Below are positions 38,851 through 48,824 of a DNA stretch of 64,000 bases, piece after piece (the stretch's first letter is position 1; the number at the start of each line of letters is the position of its first letter). Position numbers and translations under genes: made by a program. Below the pieces are notes generated by a model. It worked only from the letters and a program-made list of their open reading frames with translations, was not told where the DNA came from and made no database searches. Location of the stretch: positions 1,178,001 to 1,242,000 of the forward strand of contig NZ_CP047475.1 of assembly GCF_010587385.1 (NCBI RefSeq). The letters run 5' to 3'. Origin of the DNA: Vibrio astriarenae (GTDB lineage Bacteria > Pseudomonadota > Gammaproteobacteria > Enterobacterales > Vibrionaceae).

Positions 38851-40749
38851 ATGGAAAAATCCTTCTCTTTAATAGACAAACCGACTTTTTTCGGGGCGCT
38901 ATTCCTATTACTAAGCGTGGTATTCCCACTTCTTATGTTCCCAGCACAGGGAGCTGATTGGATTGCTATCGCTAAATCTTTTATGACTGACAAGCTAGGT
39001 GTGCTGTATCTTGCGCTAGGTATTGCTGCTATCTGCTTTATGATCTATACCGTGTTCAGTGACTTAGGACAGATCAAGCTTGGTGATGTTGACGAGCAGC
39101 CAGAATTTAACAATGCTTCTTGGGCAGCGATGTTATTTTGTGGTGGTATCGGCGCCAGTATTCTGTATTGGGGTTGTATCGAGTGGGCCTACTATTATCA
39201 GTCGCCACCCTTTCAGCTAGAGGCAGGCAGTGAAGAGGCTGTGCGTTGGGCTGCCACGTACGGGCTGTTTCACTGGGGCCCCATCGCATGGTCAATCTAT
39301 TTGATTCCTGCGTTACCTATTGCCTACTTCTACTATGTGCGTAAGCAGCCTGTTCTTAAAATCTCAGCCGCGTTGATGCCGGTACTGGGTGAAGAGCGCG
39401 CGAACGGTGCGATCGGTAAGTTTATCGATGTCCTGTTTATCTTTGGCATGTTGGGCGGTGCCGCCACAACGTTGGGTTTAGCGGCTCCCCTCATCAACGG
39501 TGGTTTACATCACTTGTTTGATGTGCCAAATAACACTTCAACGCAAGTGGCTGTACTTTTATTATGCACTGCTATCTTCGGCTACTCAGCTTATGCTGGA
39601 TTGGAAAAAGGCATTAAGTTTCTTAGCAATATCAACTTCTGGGGTGCAATGGGGTTACTCTTGTTCATCTTGGCGGTTGGGCCGACAGTCTTTATTCTTG
39701 AAACGGGCTTAGACTCTATTGGCCGCATGATGTCGAACTTTTTTGTGATGGCGACATGGGCTGAGCCATTCGGTGGTTATGGCGAGTTTGCAGATACTCA
39801 TTTCCCCCAGGACTGGACCATTTTCTACTGGGCTTGGTGGCTGGTGTTTGCACCTTGTATGGGGTTATTTGTTGCGCGAATTTCACGTGGACGAACAATT
39901 AAGCAGATGGTTGTGGGCTCAATCTTCTATGGTTCATTGGGCTGTTTCTTATTCTTTATTGTTTTAGGTAACTATGGTTTGTCTCTTCAATTGATGGGTG
40001 AGCTTGATGTTATCTCAATCCTAAATCAATCGGGTGCACCTGCCGCAATCTTCGCGATGCTCGACACGTTACCGTTAGCACCGATGATCATTGGGGTGTT
40101 CACGTTGTTATGTATCATCTTCACTGCAACCTCGTTTGATTCCATCTCGTATATTTTGGCGTCAGTTGTGCAAAACGATGTGACTGAAGAGCCGATGCGC
40201 TGGAATCGTCTATTCTGGGCATTCACATTGTCCTTTTTGCCAACGGTGTTAATGTTCATGGGTGGGTTATCAACACTACAAACGGCAGCAATTGTCGGTG
40301 GCTTGCCACTGTTAGCGATTTCAGTCATGTTGATGGTGTCGTTTGTGCGCGCAGCGAGCCTGGATATCAGGCATCAAGCTGAGTACGAAGAGCCAACGAT
40401 CAATATTGAAGAGCTTCCAGAGATGGACCCTTGGTCCACGGAAGGTATGGCACTAGCTAAGTTTGAACGTTGTAGAGACAGCGCGCAGCAAGCGGCTGAA
40501 GAAGAGCGAGAAGTGTTGGTCGATCTCAATCGCTTGAGAAAACGCATACGCGCGTTTGCACTTGAACACTACAACGACGCAACCTATGCAAATCATCTAT
40601 TACCAGATGAGATGCAAGAGGAGCTAAAGCGCCTGTCAGAGATGCTTGGTTTAGCAAAAGAGAAGAAACAGGCTCTATCTCAAGAGGCTCAAGAATCTAG
40701 GGCTGAGTTTAACCTTGTTATGCTTGGATTAGAGCAAGCAACAACTTAG
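38851..40749 (+). CDS. BCCT family transporter (betaine/choline/carnitine type)
   Basis: The 632-residue symporter has 12 spans and the BCCT aromatic box in span 8 (FYWAWWLVFAPCMGLFVARI), with the loop SRGRTIKQ after it. A cytoplasmic C-terminal extension of about 140 residues is strongly charged and coiled-coil-like (EEEREVLVDLNRLRKRIRAF). It is expected to take up compatible solutes or other quaternary amines with Na+ or H+. The start is uncertain: GTG at 38845 or ATG at 38851, neither with a strong ribosome site. The substrate cannot be read from the sequence. Confidence 0.93.
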   Translation: MEKSFSLIDKPTFFGALFLLLSVVFPLLMFPAQGADWIAIAKSFMTDKLGVLYLALGIAAICFMIYTVFSDLGQIKLGDVDEQPEFNNASWAAMLFCGGIGASILYWGCIEWAYYYQSPPFQLEAGSEEAVRWAATYGLFHWGPIAWSIYLIPALPIAYFYYVRKQPVLKISAALMPVLGEERANGAIGKFIDVLFIFGMLGGAATTLGLAAPLINGGLHHLFDVPNNTSTQVAVLLLCTAIFGYSAYAGLEKGIKFLSNINFWGAMGLLLFILAVGPTVFILETGLDSIGRMMSNFFVMATWAEPFGGYGEFADTHFPQDWTIFYWAWWLVFAPCMGLFVARISRGRTIKQMVVGSIFYGSLGCFLFFIVLGNYGLSLQLMGELDVISILNQSGAPAAIFAMLDTLPLAPMIIGVFTLLCIIFTATSFDSISYILASVVQNDVTEEPMRWNRLFWAFTLSFLPTVLMFMGGLSTLQTAAIVGGLPLLAISVMLMVSFVRAASLDIRHQAEYEEPTINIEELPEMDPWSTEGMALAKFERCRDSAQQAAEEEREVLVDLNRLRKRIRAFALEHYNDATYANHLLPDEMQEELKRLSEMLGLAKEKKQALSQEAQESRAEFNLVMLGLEQATT

Positions 40750-40786
40750 CGACAAAGAGTAAAATTCTCCTAAACAGACGTAACTC

Positions 40787-40815
40787 AAGCCATCTTAACG
40801 GGTGGCTTTTTTACA
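40787..40815 (+). terminator. Terminator of the BCCT gene
   Basis: Stem AAGCCATC / GGTGGCTT (40787-40794, 40801-40808) with a TTAACG loop and a run of six T. Confidence 0.88.
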
Positions 40816-40873
40816 TACCCCTAATCCTATTGTAGGCGCCTTTTCTTTACCTCATTTCCAACATCCGCTACGA

Positions 40874-40889
40874 TTGAACTATCGTTCAA
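40874..40889. promoter_or_regulatory. Palindrome upstream of the TetR gene, probable autoregulatory operator
   Basis: TTGAACTATCGTTCAA is a perfect dyad of two 6-bp arms around TATC, 22 bp before the start codon. TetR-family regulators commonly bind such sites in their own promoters. Confidence 0.6.
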
Positions 40890-40911
40890 GATAATGAAGT
40901 GCAAACAATCT

Positions 40912-41505
40912 ATGGCTAAACCTGCTCAGTTCGACCGTCAAGACGTGGTAGAGAAAGCGATGAATCTCTATTGGGAGAAGGGCTTTCACGCGACGTCAAT
41001 GCGCAACTTGCAAGAAGTGATTGATATGCGACCAGGTAGCATATATGCCGCTTTTGGTAGTAAAGAGGGGTTGTTTAGTGAGGCGTTAGATAACTACGTG
41101 CAGAGAGGTGTAAGCAAGCTTCACGAGTATAGAGTCAACTTCGATTCACCCATGAGTGCGTTACGTGCTTTTGTGAAAAGCCAAGTAATAGGAAGTATTA
41201 CCCAAGCGCCGAGCGGTATATGCATGCTGGCTAAAACAGTATCAGAGCTAACCGATGAGCATAGTGATTTACTTGAGCAAGCACGTCAAGCGTTGAAAAC
41301 GATGGAACAAGAGTTTGCAAAAGTCATTGTTGAGGCTCAAGAACAAGGGGAAGTATCGAAGGAAAAAGAGGTGATGAGCTTGGCGAGTTATATTCAGGTT
41401 CAAATCGCGGGTCTACGAATCTACGCAAAAGTAGCAGGAGAAACGGCACCGCTGGAAATGATGATCGATAACATCTTTGAGCAAATGCTGTTACCACGTT
41501 CTTAG
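40912..41505 (+). CDS. TetR/AcrR family transcriptional regulator
   Basis: The 197-residue protein has an N-terminal TetR HTH (VVEKAMNLYWEKGFHATSMR, then GSIYAAFGSKEGLFSEAL) and an all-helical ligand domain with a TetR_C-type pattern. I start at the ATG at 40912; an upstream ATG lies inside the operator region. The palindrome just before the gene is the likely operator. No divergent efflux or enzyme gene lies next to it, so the target set is unknown. Confidence 0.9.
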   Translation: MAKPAQFDRQDVVEKAMNLYWEKGFHATSMRNLQEVIDMRPGSIYAAFGSKEGLFSEALDNYVQRGVSKLHEYRVNFDSPMSALRAFVKSQVIGSITQAPSGICMLAKTVSELTDEHSDLLEQARQALKTMEQEFAKVIVEAQEQGEVSKEKEVMSLASYIQVQIAGLRIYAKVAGETAPLEMMIDNIFEQMLLPRS

Positions 41506-41680
41506 TCACTAAATGAGTCGAGTTTTGGGCACACGACCACGTTTGCACAAACCTTAAAGAAAAACTCACCTATACCTGACATCAGAAAAGCCCTAGCACG
41601 CAAAATCCCACCATTAAATTATATATTGCTCGCGATATCATCATGTCGCCACAAGAGTAAAACAGTAGTGGGATTAAATA

Positions 41681-42034
41681 ATGGAATTTACGCAACAAGA
41701 TACCAAAGCGCTGTATCAAATTTGGATGTCACAGAAAGCAAAAATGCGCGTGACACAGATGGAGATGGCGAAACAACTCAATTTGAGTCAACGTGACTTT
41801 TCAGCAATGATCCGTGGCGCATTGCCTTTGACTATGACGTTTGTTAGCCAATTTTGCGCACAAATGCATGTTGATCCAAAACTTGTCTTACCTTCACTGC
41901 GCTCGACGGACGGTGACGCGACAAAAGTCGTGTACCTTAAAACCGCGATGACGATCGATGGCGAAATTCAACGCGCCTATATTGAGGGCAACCAAGTTAT
42001 TGTCGAATATGCTCATACCGTCGCGCAGTTATAA
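41681..42034 (+). CDS. Small XRE/lambda-repressor-like HTH protein
   Basis: The 117-residue protein contains a helix-turn-helix of Cro/C1 type (VTQMEMAKQLNLSQRDFSAM, about 23-42). The C-terminal half (about 70-117) could be a small beta domain like that of LexA-type peptidases, but catalytic residues cannot be assigned. Its stop overlaps the end of the converging GGDEF gene by six bases. Targets unknown. Confidence 0.75.
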   Translation: MEFTQQDTKALYQIWMSQKAKMRVTQMEMAKQLNLSQRDFSAMIRGALPLTMTFVSQFCAQMHVDPKLVLPSLRSTDGDATKVVYLKTAMTIDGEIQRAYIEGNQVIVEYAHTVAQL

Positions 42035-43027
42035 ACGTCGATTTTGGTCATGTTTGGTGACATTAGCTTCGGTGGCATCATCGGTAACGAATTGAAATAA
42101 CGTAGGGCGAGGGAAGACTCGATTCCCCCCTAAGTGCCTCGCTTTGCGCATGTTCTCGGTGGTTTTTTCTAGGAAACCAGAAAGCGTTCTAAAGTAAGTT
42201 TGTGGGCTAAATGCTGCACAACCAATACTTAGTGAAACGCGATCAGTCACGGATGAGCGTTTATGGGTAAGCTTGGCTTCAAACAACGTTTGCCTGACGG
42301 ACTCTGCCAGCAATTGTGCAGTCATCTCTTCTGTCTCGGGCAGAATAACCGCAAACGTGTTGTTGCTGATGCGTGCTACCTTGTCTGCTGGGCGGGAAAA
42401 GTTCTGCTCAATCAAAGAGGCCACTTGCAACATCACCTTATCTCCCATCAGTGGACCATGAAAGTTGTAGTATTGGTTAAAGTCATCCAAGTTAAACATC
42501 AATAGCGAAAGGGAGCTCTTGTTTCTCTTAGCCCGTGAGTATTCCACTGAGAGATGTTCATCAAAGGTAGTCTGGTTGTGGACGCCAGTTAAAGCATCGG
42601 TACGTTGCAGGGCTCTATTTTGCTTTCTTAAGTCAGCCAATTCTATTTCGATGAGTTTGGTCTCGGTAATGTCTGTCATCAGCCCAGTGACTGCCGTAGT
42701 TTGATGGTTTTCTTGTGTCACATGAATCGTATCTCGAATCCATAAGTATTCACCGGAGGCGCATCGGCAGCGATATTCCAGTTGATGATCCAAGCCTGCT
42801 TCACACTGCTTTAACCACAACTCTACTGTTTGCTGGCGATCTTCTGGGTGGATTAAGCTAATCCAGTCGCGAACGCTGTGCCAGCTCTCTTGTGGCCATC
42901 CGTATCTAGATTCTATTGAATCAGCAATATGGGTAAATCGTTTACTCTTCCAATCCAAAGACCACGGGATCGCCTGAGTCGACTTCAACAGTGTTTGATA
43001 AATTTTCTCGTTAATACAAGCGGACAT
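42029..43027 (-). CDS. PAS-GGDEF protein with degenerate active site
   Basis: The 332-residue protein has a PAS domain with PAC motif (about 15-125; HPEDRQQTVELWL, SGEYLWIRD) and a GGDEF-type domain (about 150-310). The catalytic GGDEF is replaced by SNNTF, and the substrate block FDID...FKKYND reads FNLDDFNQYYN, so it should not make c-di-GMP. The I-site R-x-x-D (RPAD) five residues before the motif is intact, so it may bind c-di-GMP. It is a close paralog of the gene at 46477 and both are on the minus strand, with the ascFB operon between. No signal peptide. Confidence 0.88.
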   Translation of the reverse strand: MSACINEKIYQTLLKSTQAIPWSLDWKSKRFTHIADSIESRYGWPQESWHSVRDWISLIHPEDRQQTVELWLKQCEAGLDHQLEYRCRCASGEYLWIRDTIHVTQENHQTTAVTGLMTDITETKLIEIELADLRKQNRALQRTDALTGVHNQTTFDEHLSVEYSRAKRNKSSLSLLMFNLDDFNQYYNFHGPLMGDKVMLQVASLIEQNFSRPADKVARISNNTFAVILPETEEMTAQLLAESVRQTLFEAKLTHKRSSVTDRVSLSIGCAAFSPQTYFRTLSGFLEKTTENMRKARHLGGNRVFPRPTLFQFVTDDATEANVTKHDQNRRL

Positions 43028-43352
43028 AATGACTCTCCCTCATTGATAGAGCCTAGCTTTATGACGAATTCCGGCGCGAGTCTTTTTCGCTCGCTATACA
43101 AAAGAGATTAGGAGAGTGGGAGGTGGTTTTAAATATCTCAACTTGAGACACCAGGATGGTTATCTACAAATTACTCATTTGTCTTAATTTTGCGCTTGCC
43201 GATTCTCGAGTGTCGTCATTTTTAACAGTTTATTAAGGTCAGATCTTTTAACGAAGACATTAAGCGCTAGGTTGCGTACTTGATTGGTAGGTCAACATGG
43301 GGGACCCATTTGAAAAGTGAGGGCCAGTTGCAACTGGCTCCTCATTTGAGTA
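43028..43352. other. 325-bp gene-free region between the degenerate GGDEF gene and ascB
   Basis: Contains the ascB terminator (listed) and the palindrome TCTCAACTTGAGA at 43136-43148. No gene seen. The palindrome lies about 110 bp upstream of the GGDEF gene and could be a regulator site. Confidence 0.45.
43317..43342 (-). terminator. Terminator of the ascFB operon
   Basis: The GCCAGTTGCAACTGGC core (43323-43338) is flanked by GAGG / CCTC pairing. Minus-strand reading continues into CACTTTTC. It lies 11 bp after the ascB stop. Confidence 0.75.
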
Positions 43353-44798
<1,446 letters not shown>

Positions 44799-44816
44799 CT
44801 AAAATCATTTATGTCA

Positions 44817-46277
44817 TTAGTTGGATTTGGATAAGTCTGGTTCTATCTGTTGTGTGTTGCTGCTCTTTTTCTCGTCGATATCTGCAAACCCAAGGATCTT
44901 AGTAAGAGAGAATGAGATAAATATTGATAGTGTAACGAGACCGAGCACCCACCCAAGACTTGTGGGGTTGTTAACATCGAGAAATTGAACACTGGTGAGC
45001 AGGCTTGGTGCTGCTAAAGACTGGCTTTCAATACCAATAAATCCAGCACAAGCCCCTACGATGAACCCAGTTATCATGGTGGCAATAAGTGGACGTTTTA
45101 AACGAGTTAATACCCCATAGAGTGCGAGTTCAGAAACGCCAGATAAAATCGCGGATGCACTCGCAGTTAATGATGTCTGCTTCATTGCTCTGTTTTTTGT
45201 CATCCAAGCAACAGCGAGACAGGCGCCTCCCATACCGACATTTGCGCCAATTTGCGCGGTGAGTATTAGGCTTTCGCTGCCTGTTTGCGCAATGCTTTGA
45301 ATAATGACCGGTGTCAGTACTCGGTGCATACCAGTAAGAATGATCAGTGGCCAAAGTGCACCGAGAAGCGCGACGGCAAGCCACCCCAGTTGCTCATGTA
45401 CGATGAAAACTAGGCTCAATATATTGTTCCCAATCCATAAGGTTAATGGGCCGATTAGGAAAATTGCTAATGGGGCAGCAATCAGCATGATTATCATCGG
45501 CTTCAAGAAGCTTTTGACGATATCGGGAGTGGCGCGCTCAGCAGTGCGCTCGATTAAGGAAAGTACCCAAGTCATTACAAGCGCCGGAAGAATGCTGTAG
45601 GCATAATTAAATGAGGCTAGATCAATGAGTAGCTTTTCCCCATACACACCGCTCCTAATCAACTCAATAAAGGATGGGTGAACTAAGACCCCTGCAATTG
45701 CAATGGACATAAAGACGTTGGTATTGAATCTAACGGCTGCTGAAGCTGCGACAAGAAGCGGTAGAAAGAAGAAAGCAGAGTCTGCGATGATATTGAGTAA
45801 TGTGAAAATCGGCGAGGTGCTCTCCAATATTCCGATAACCTGCAGAATCATTGCGAGCAGTTTGATCATTGACGCGCCGATAATGGCTGGGATGAGCGGA
45901 GACATGGTGGCGACTAGCGCATCAAGCATCTTTGATGGAATAGACTTAAACGAGTAATTAGCTGGTTTCGAGGAGGAGGTTATCTCTTTATTTGTGTCAC
46001 TTTCCCTCGCCAAATACTGCTCTATTTCGCGGTAAACCGCACTCACGTTATTCCCTACAATGACTTGGCATTGCTCTCCATTGCTGACGACGCCAATGAC
46101 ACCATCAAGACCCTTGAGTCTGTTGTAATTTGCTTTACTTGCATCATTGAGTACCACTCTAAGCCGCGTCATACAGTGTGTGAACTGGCGAATATTTGGT
46201 TGCCCCCCCAGAGCATGAACAATATCTTTTGAAAGTCTCTTTACTGGCTTGGTCATTGTTCTATTCCTAGGAAGCAA
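44817..46277 (-). CDS. ascF: Beta-glucoside PTS transporter EIIBC
   Basis: The 486-residue protein (E. coli AscF 485) has an EIIB domain with phosphorylated Cys in QFTHCMTRLR (about residue 35) and a GEQCQVIVG loop. A ten-span EIIC channel follows (about 100-460). There is no EIIA domain, so it needs EIIA from another PTS, as AscF does. It takes up and phosphorylates beta-glucosides for AscB. It is first in the operon; a LacI-family palindrome lies 130 bp upstream. The AscG regulator is not in the window. Confidence 0.9.
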   Translation of the reverse strand: MLPRNRTMTKPVKRLSKDIVHALGGQPNIRQFTHCMTRLRVVLNDASKANYNRLKGLDGVIGVVSNGEQCQVIVGNNVSAVYREIEQYLARESDTNKEITSSSKPANYSFKSIPSKMLDALVATMSPLIPAIIGASMIKLLAMILQVIGILESTSPIFTLLNIIADSAFFFLPLLVAASAAVRFNTNVFMSIAIAGVLVHPSFIELIRSGVYGEKLLIDLASFNYAYSILPALVMTWVLSLIERTAERATPDIVKSFLKPMIIMLIAAPLAIFLIGPLTLWIGNNILSLVFIVHEQLGWLAVALLGALWPLIILTGMHRVLTPVIIQSIAQTGSESLILTAQIGANVGMGGACLAVAWMTKNRAMKQTSLTASASAILSGVSELALYGVLTRLKRPLIATMITGFIVGACAGFIGIESQSLAAPSLLTSVQFLDVNNPTSLGWVLGLVTLSIFISFSLTKILGFADIDEKKSSNTQQIEPDLSKSN

Positions 46278-46405
46278 TATGGCAGGAAGGTGATGAGTTT
46301 ACAGACCAAAGGTATCAGTAAAGACTGACTTTTGACTATGTTGTCGTCAGTCAATTTACGTAAAGAGTAGGGATATGTGATTCGGGACGAAACGCAATTA
46401 CAGTG

Positions 46406-46423
46406 GATGAAACAGGTTTCATC
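46406..46423 (-). promoter_or_regulatory. AscG/LacI-family-like operator upstream of ascF
   Basis: GATGAAACAGGTTTCATC is a perfect 8-bp dyad around AG and closely matches the TGAAACCGGTTTCA core reported for AscG. It lies about 130 bp upstream of ascF. A second structure (GACTGAC / GTCAGTC, 46323-46352) lies in the likely leader. Confidence 0.65.
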
Positions 46424-46476
46424 GAAGCGCTAGTTTGGCTCTGGATTAAGAGGAGTGAATAGTACTGAGTATGGAT

Positions 46477-47469
46477 TTAACGTTGCTGGCGAGTGATACC
46501 TTGTTTGATGCTGAATTTACTGTTTTCAAATCTAAACATGCTGGGCTCTGGATAAACTTGGTTTCGTCCTGCTTTTTTGGCCAGATACATGTTTTTATCC
46601 GCTTCTTCTATCAGCGATGAGATAGAACGAAAGCAGTGACTTGAACTCATTGTCGTAACGCCTACGCTACAGGTCACCACCTGCGAAATATCTGACTCAG
46701 TATGCTCAATACCTTGCTCTTCAACGGCTAAGCGAGCGGTTTCTGCTAACAGCATTGCCGTTGCGTTATCTGTATCAGGTAATAGCGCGATGAACTCCTC
46801 ACCACCAAGGCGGCAAACTAAGTCGGCTGGGCGTGTGAAAGCGCTGGATAAGGTTTTTGCAACTTGCTTTAAACAAGCATCGCCCTGTTGATGCCCGTGG
46901 CGATCGTTATATTTTTTAAAGTAGTCGATATCAAAGAAGAGTACGGACAGAGGTGAGTAGTTGCGCTTTGCTCGGGAAAACTCCATGGCCATCCTTTCAT
47001 CAAATGCCGTTCGGTTGGCAATTTCAGTCAGGCTATCCTCACGCAGTAGGCTCTCATTGAGCTGGTTAAGCTCAATCAACTCCAGTTCCAATTTCTTTCG
47101 GGCAGAAATATCGAACATAAATCCGATAATGGATATGGTTTTATCTGCTTCACGAATGACATGGACAACATCTCGAATCCAGACATAATCACCAGATTTT
47201 GTCAGCGCTCGATAGTCTGCTTCATGATCTACACCATCATTTGAGAGTTTTAAACAATAGTTCACCGTTTTCTGGCGATCTTCTGGGTGCATGCGATCAA
47301 TCCAATCTTGTACTGATACCCAACTTTCGGGTGCCCAGCCCAACACCTCTTCTATCTGGGGGCCAATATAATCAAATTGTTTTGTTTCCCAATTGATCTT
47401 CCAAGGTATAGCAAGCGTAGATTCGAGGAGTGTCTGATAAAATTTGTCCGTAAAGGCGGATGTCGGCAT
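46477..47469 (-). CDS. PAS-GGDEF diguanylate cyclase
   Basis: The 330-residue protein has a PAS domain with PAC motif (about 15-125; WAPESWVSVQDWIDRMHPED) and a full GGDEF domain: LGGEEF active site, DIDYFKKYNDRHGHQQGD substrate loop and an inhibitory I-site RPAD five residues before GGEEF. It should make c-di-GMP in response to a signal bound by the PAS domain. It is soluble. The paralog at 42029-43027 shares the same architecture and N-terminal sequence (STxAIPW) but has lost the active site, and the two flank the ascFB operon. Confidence 0.93.
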   Translation of the reverse strand: MPTSAFTDKFYQTLLESTLAIPWKINWETKQFDYIGPQIEEVLGWAPESWVSVQDWIDRMHPEDRQKTVNYCLKLSNDGVDHEADYRALTKSGDYVWIRDVVHVIREADKTISIIGFMFDISARKKLELELIELNQLNESLLREDSLTEIANRTAFDERMAMEFSRAKRNYSPLSVLFFDIDYFKKYNDRHGHQQGDACLKQVAKTLSSAFTRPADLVCRLGGEEFIALLPDTDNATAMLLAETARLAVEEQGIEHTESDISQVVTCSVGVTTMSSSHCFRSISSLIEEADKNMYLAKKAGRNQVYPEPSMFRFENSKFSIKQGITRQQR

Positions 47470-47631
47470 GGCGTTCCCTCGGTCGCTAGTGCGTTGATGA
47501 TTTAAGAATATGCAACGCTCGGTAGTTTGAAACTACTACTTTCGTTTATCTATTTAATGATAGGAGAGGGTTGAGGTTTTGTGTAACACGTCTGTTACTT
47601 TTACGTAGTGCGTTGTCCGCTATTCGCTTTA

Positions 47632-48009
47632 TTATTCATTCCAATAGATGGTCACAGTGCGCTTGCCCCATTGAATGGCGCTTTCCCTGTCATTTCCCAT
47701 GTAGATGTCTATCTTCCTCGTCCACCTTTTGTTCATCTTGTCGAGAACCCGATAGGTGCCTTCAAACCCTTCAATTCTCACTTCCTGATTGTGCGTTAGA
47801 CCCAAAGCGATGAGGTCACGGGAGACAGCGATGGATTTCATTCCAGGTTTTAACCTGTCACCCCATGCGCCAATATTGGGTGTAGAGTCTGTCTCTCCGA
47901 CAGTGGATGTATAGGCACTTGCCGTGACTTTTAACGAACGCTCTTGATGGGCAATAACATGACAGGAATAACTGAAGAACAAAATGGCAATGAACAAGGC
48001 GAAGGGCAT
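47632..48009 (-). CDS. 3D-domain secreted protein (double-psi beta-barrel type)
   Basis: The 125-residue protein has a signal peptide (cut near VIA-HQ, residue 20) and a 3D domain: VTASAYTS..., AWGDRLKPGMKSIAVSRDL and DKMNKRWTRKIDIYMG. The two Asp (D of VLDKM and D of KIDIYMG) fit the Asp signature of MltA-type lytic transglycosylases, where this fold cuts peptidoglycan. The whole protein is only the barrel, so binding or cutting cell wall is inferred. It begins the minus-strand group after two frame-broken genes. Confidence 0.8.
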   Translation of the reverse strand: MPFALFIAILFFSYSCHVIAHQERSLKVTASAYTSTVGETDSTPNIGAWGDRLKPGMKSIAVSRDLIALGLTHNQEVRIEGFEGTYRVLDKMNKRWTRKIDIYMGNDRESAIQWGKRTVTIYWNE

Positions 48010-48089
48010 GTGGAACCAGCTTAGTCAGAGACAAACGTAATAACCTCATATAAGCATAGTGGTAAACGAGGGTGTAGGATGACTTGTAT

Positions 48090-48262
48090 TTAGTCTAAGA
48101 GTTTTTGGGCGACCACTAATCCAATTTTCCAAATTAATGAGAGCACAACAACAAGCCCACCCCATGCACTTCCCATCAATGAGATGGTTAGACCAAATGC
48201 TAAAGCGAGCCAAGACCATGTTTCTGAAGGGTAATATCTTTGTGTGAAAATCGTTCTTGCAT
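48090..48262 (-). pseudogene. Small two-span membrane protein gene with a 1-base frame break after the start
   Basis: From the ATG at 48262 the frame is wrong, but the alternate frame that ends at the stop 48092 encodes SETWSWLALAFGLTISLMG then GGLVVVLSLIWKIGLVV and AQKLLD, two clear hydrophobic spans with a Trp-rich lead. No ATG, GTG or TTG begins that frame until the internal ATG. Restoring one A within CAAGA just after the start ATG would give a 57-residue protein beginning MQRTIFTQRYYPS. The length (173 nt) is one short of a multiple of three. It follows the coiled-coil gene by 18 bp. Family unknown; a sequencing error is possible. Confidence 0.45.
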
Positions 48263-48280
48263 AGGGTTCTTAACCTTAGT

Positions 48281-48631
48281 TTAGTTGGATTCAATGAGCG
48301 TATTGAGTCGACCCTTTAGCTTCTCAAGTTCACTAGCTTTTTCCTGCCACTTTTCAAAGTAGAGATCGCGTTCATCCGAGATCGCAGCAAGGGCTTTGAT
48401 GTGTCTTTCTTGGATGCCTGCTAGGTCATTCGCATGTTTCGCTTTCAGGTTAAAAATGATGTCATTGAGTTGGGTAATTTTGTCGAGGTTTTTAAACCTA
48501 TCAGCTTTGAGTTCACTGATTTCAATGAGCATTCTGTTTTGACTAATATGACGTTTTAGCTCCTTGTTCTTTTGCTGAAGATTGAGGATTTCTCGCTTTA
48601 CTTCTTGCGGGAGGTCATAGTGAGTAAGCAA
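48281..48631 (-). CDS. Coiled-coil protein of unknown function
   Basis: The 116-residue protein is almost entirely predicted coiled coil (REILNLQQKNKELKRHI... ending LEKLKGRLNTLIESN), with no signal peptide or span. It precedes the small membrane-protein frame by 18 bp and may form an operon with it and the 3D-domain gene. No family recognised; a structural or scaffolding role is possible but not shown. Confidence 0.6.
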   Translation of the reverse strand: MLTHYDLPQEVKREILNLQQKNKELKRHISQNRMLIEISELKADRFKNLDKITQLNDIIFNLKAKHANDLAGIQERHIKALAAISDERDLYFEKWQEKASELEKLKGRLNTLIESN

Positions 48632-48824
48632 TTTAATATCCTTAGTGTCTGGGGGCCAAAACGCCTTATTTCACGACAGTGATATCGTATGAGTTTCGGT
48701 GCATAACCGATAGGTCATTTCCGGTCAAAATGATATGAAATGTGGCATATTGGGCAGGATTATTTAGACAGGGATATCGAAAACAGTTGTGTGTCAGGTA
48801 TCACGAGAGAGCGCAACGGGTGGA

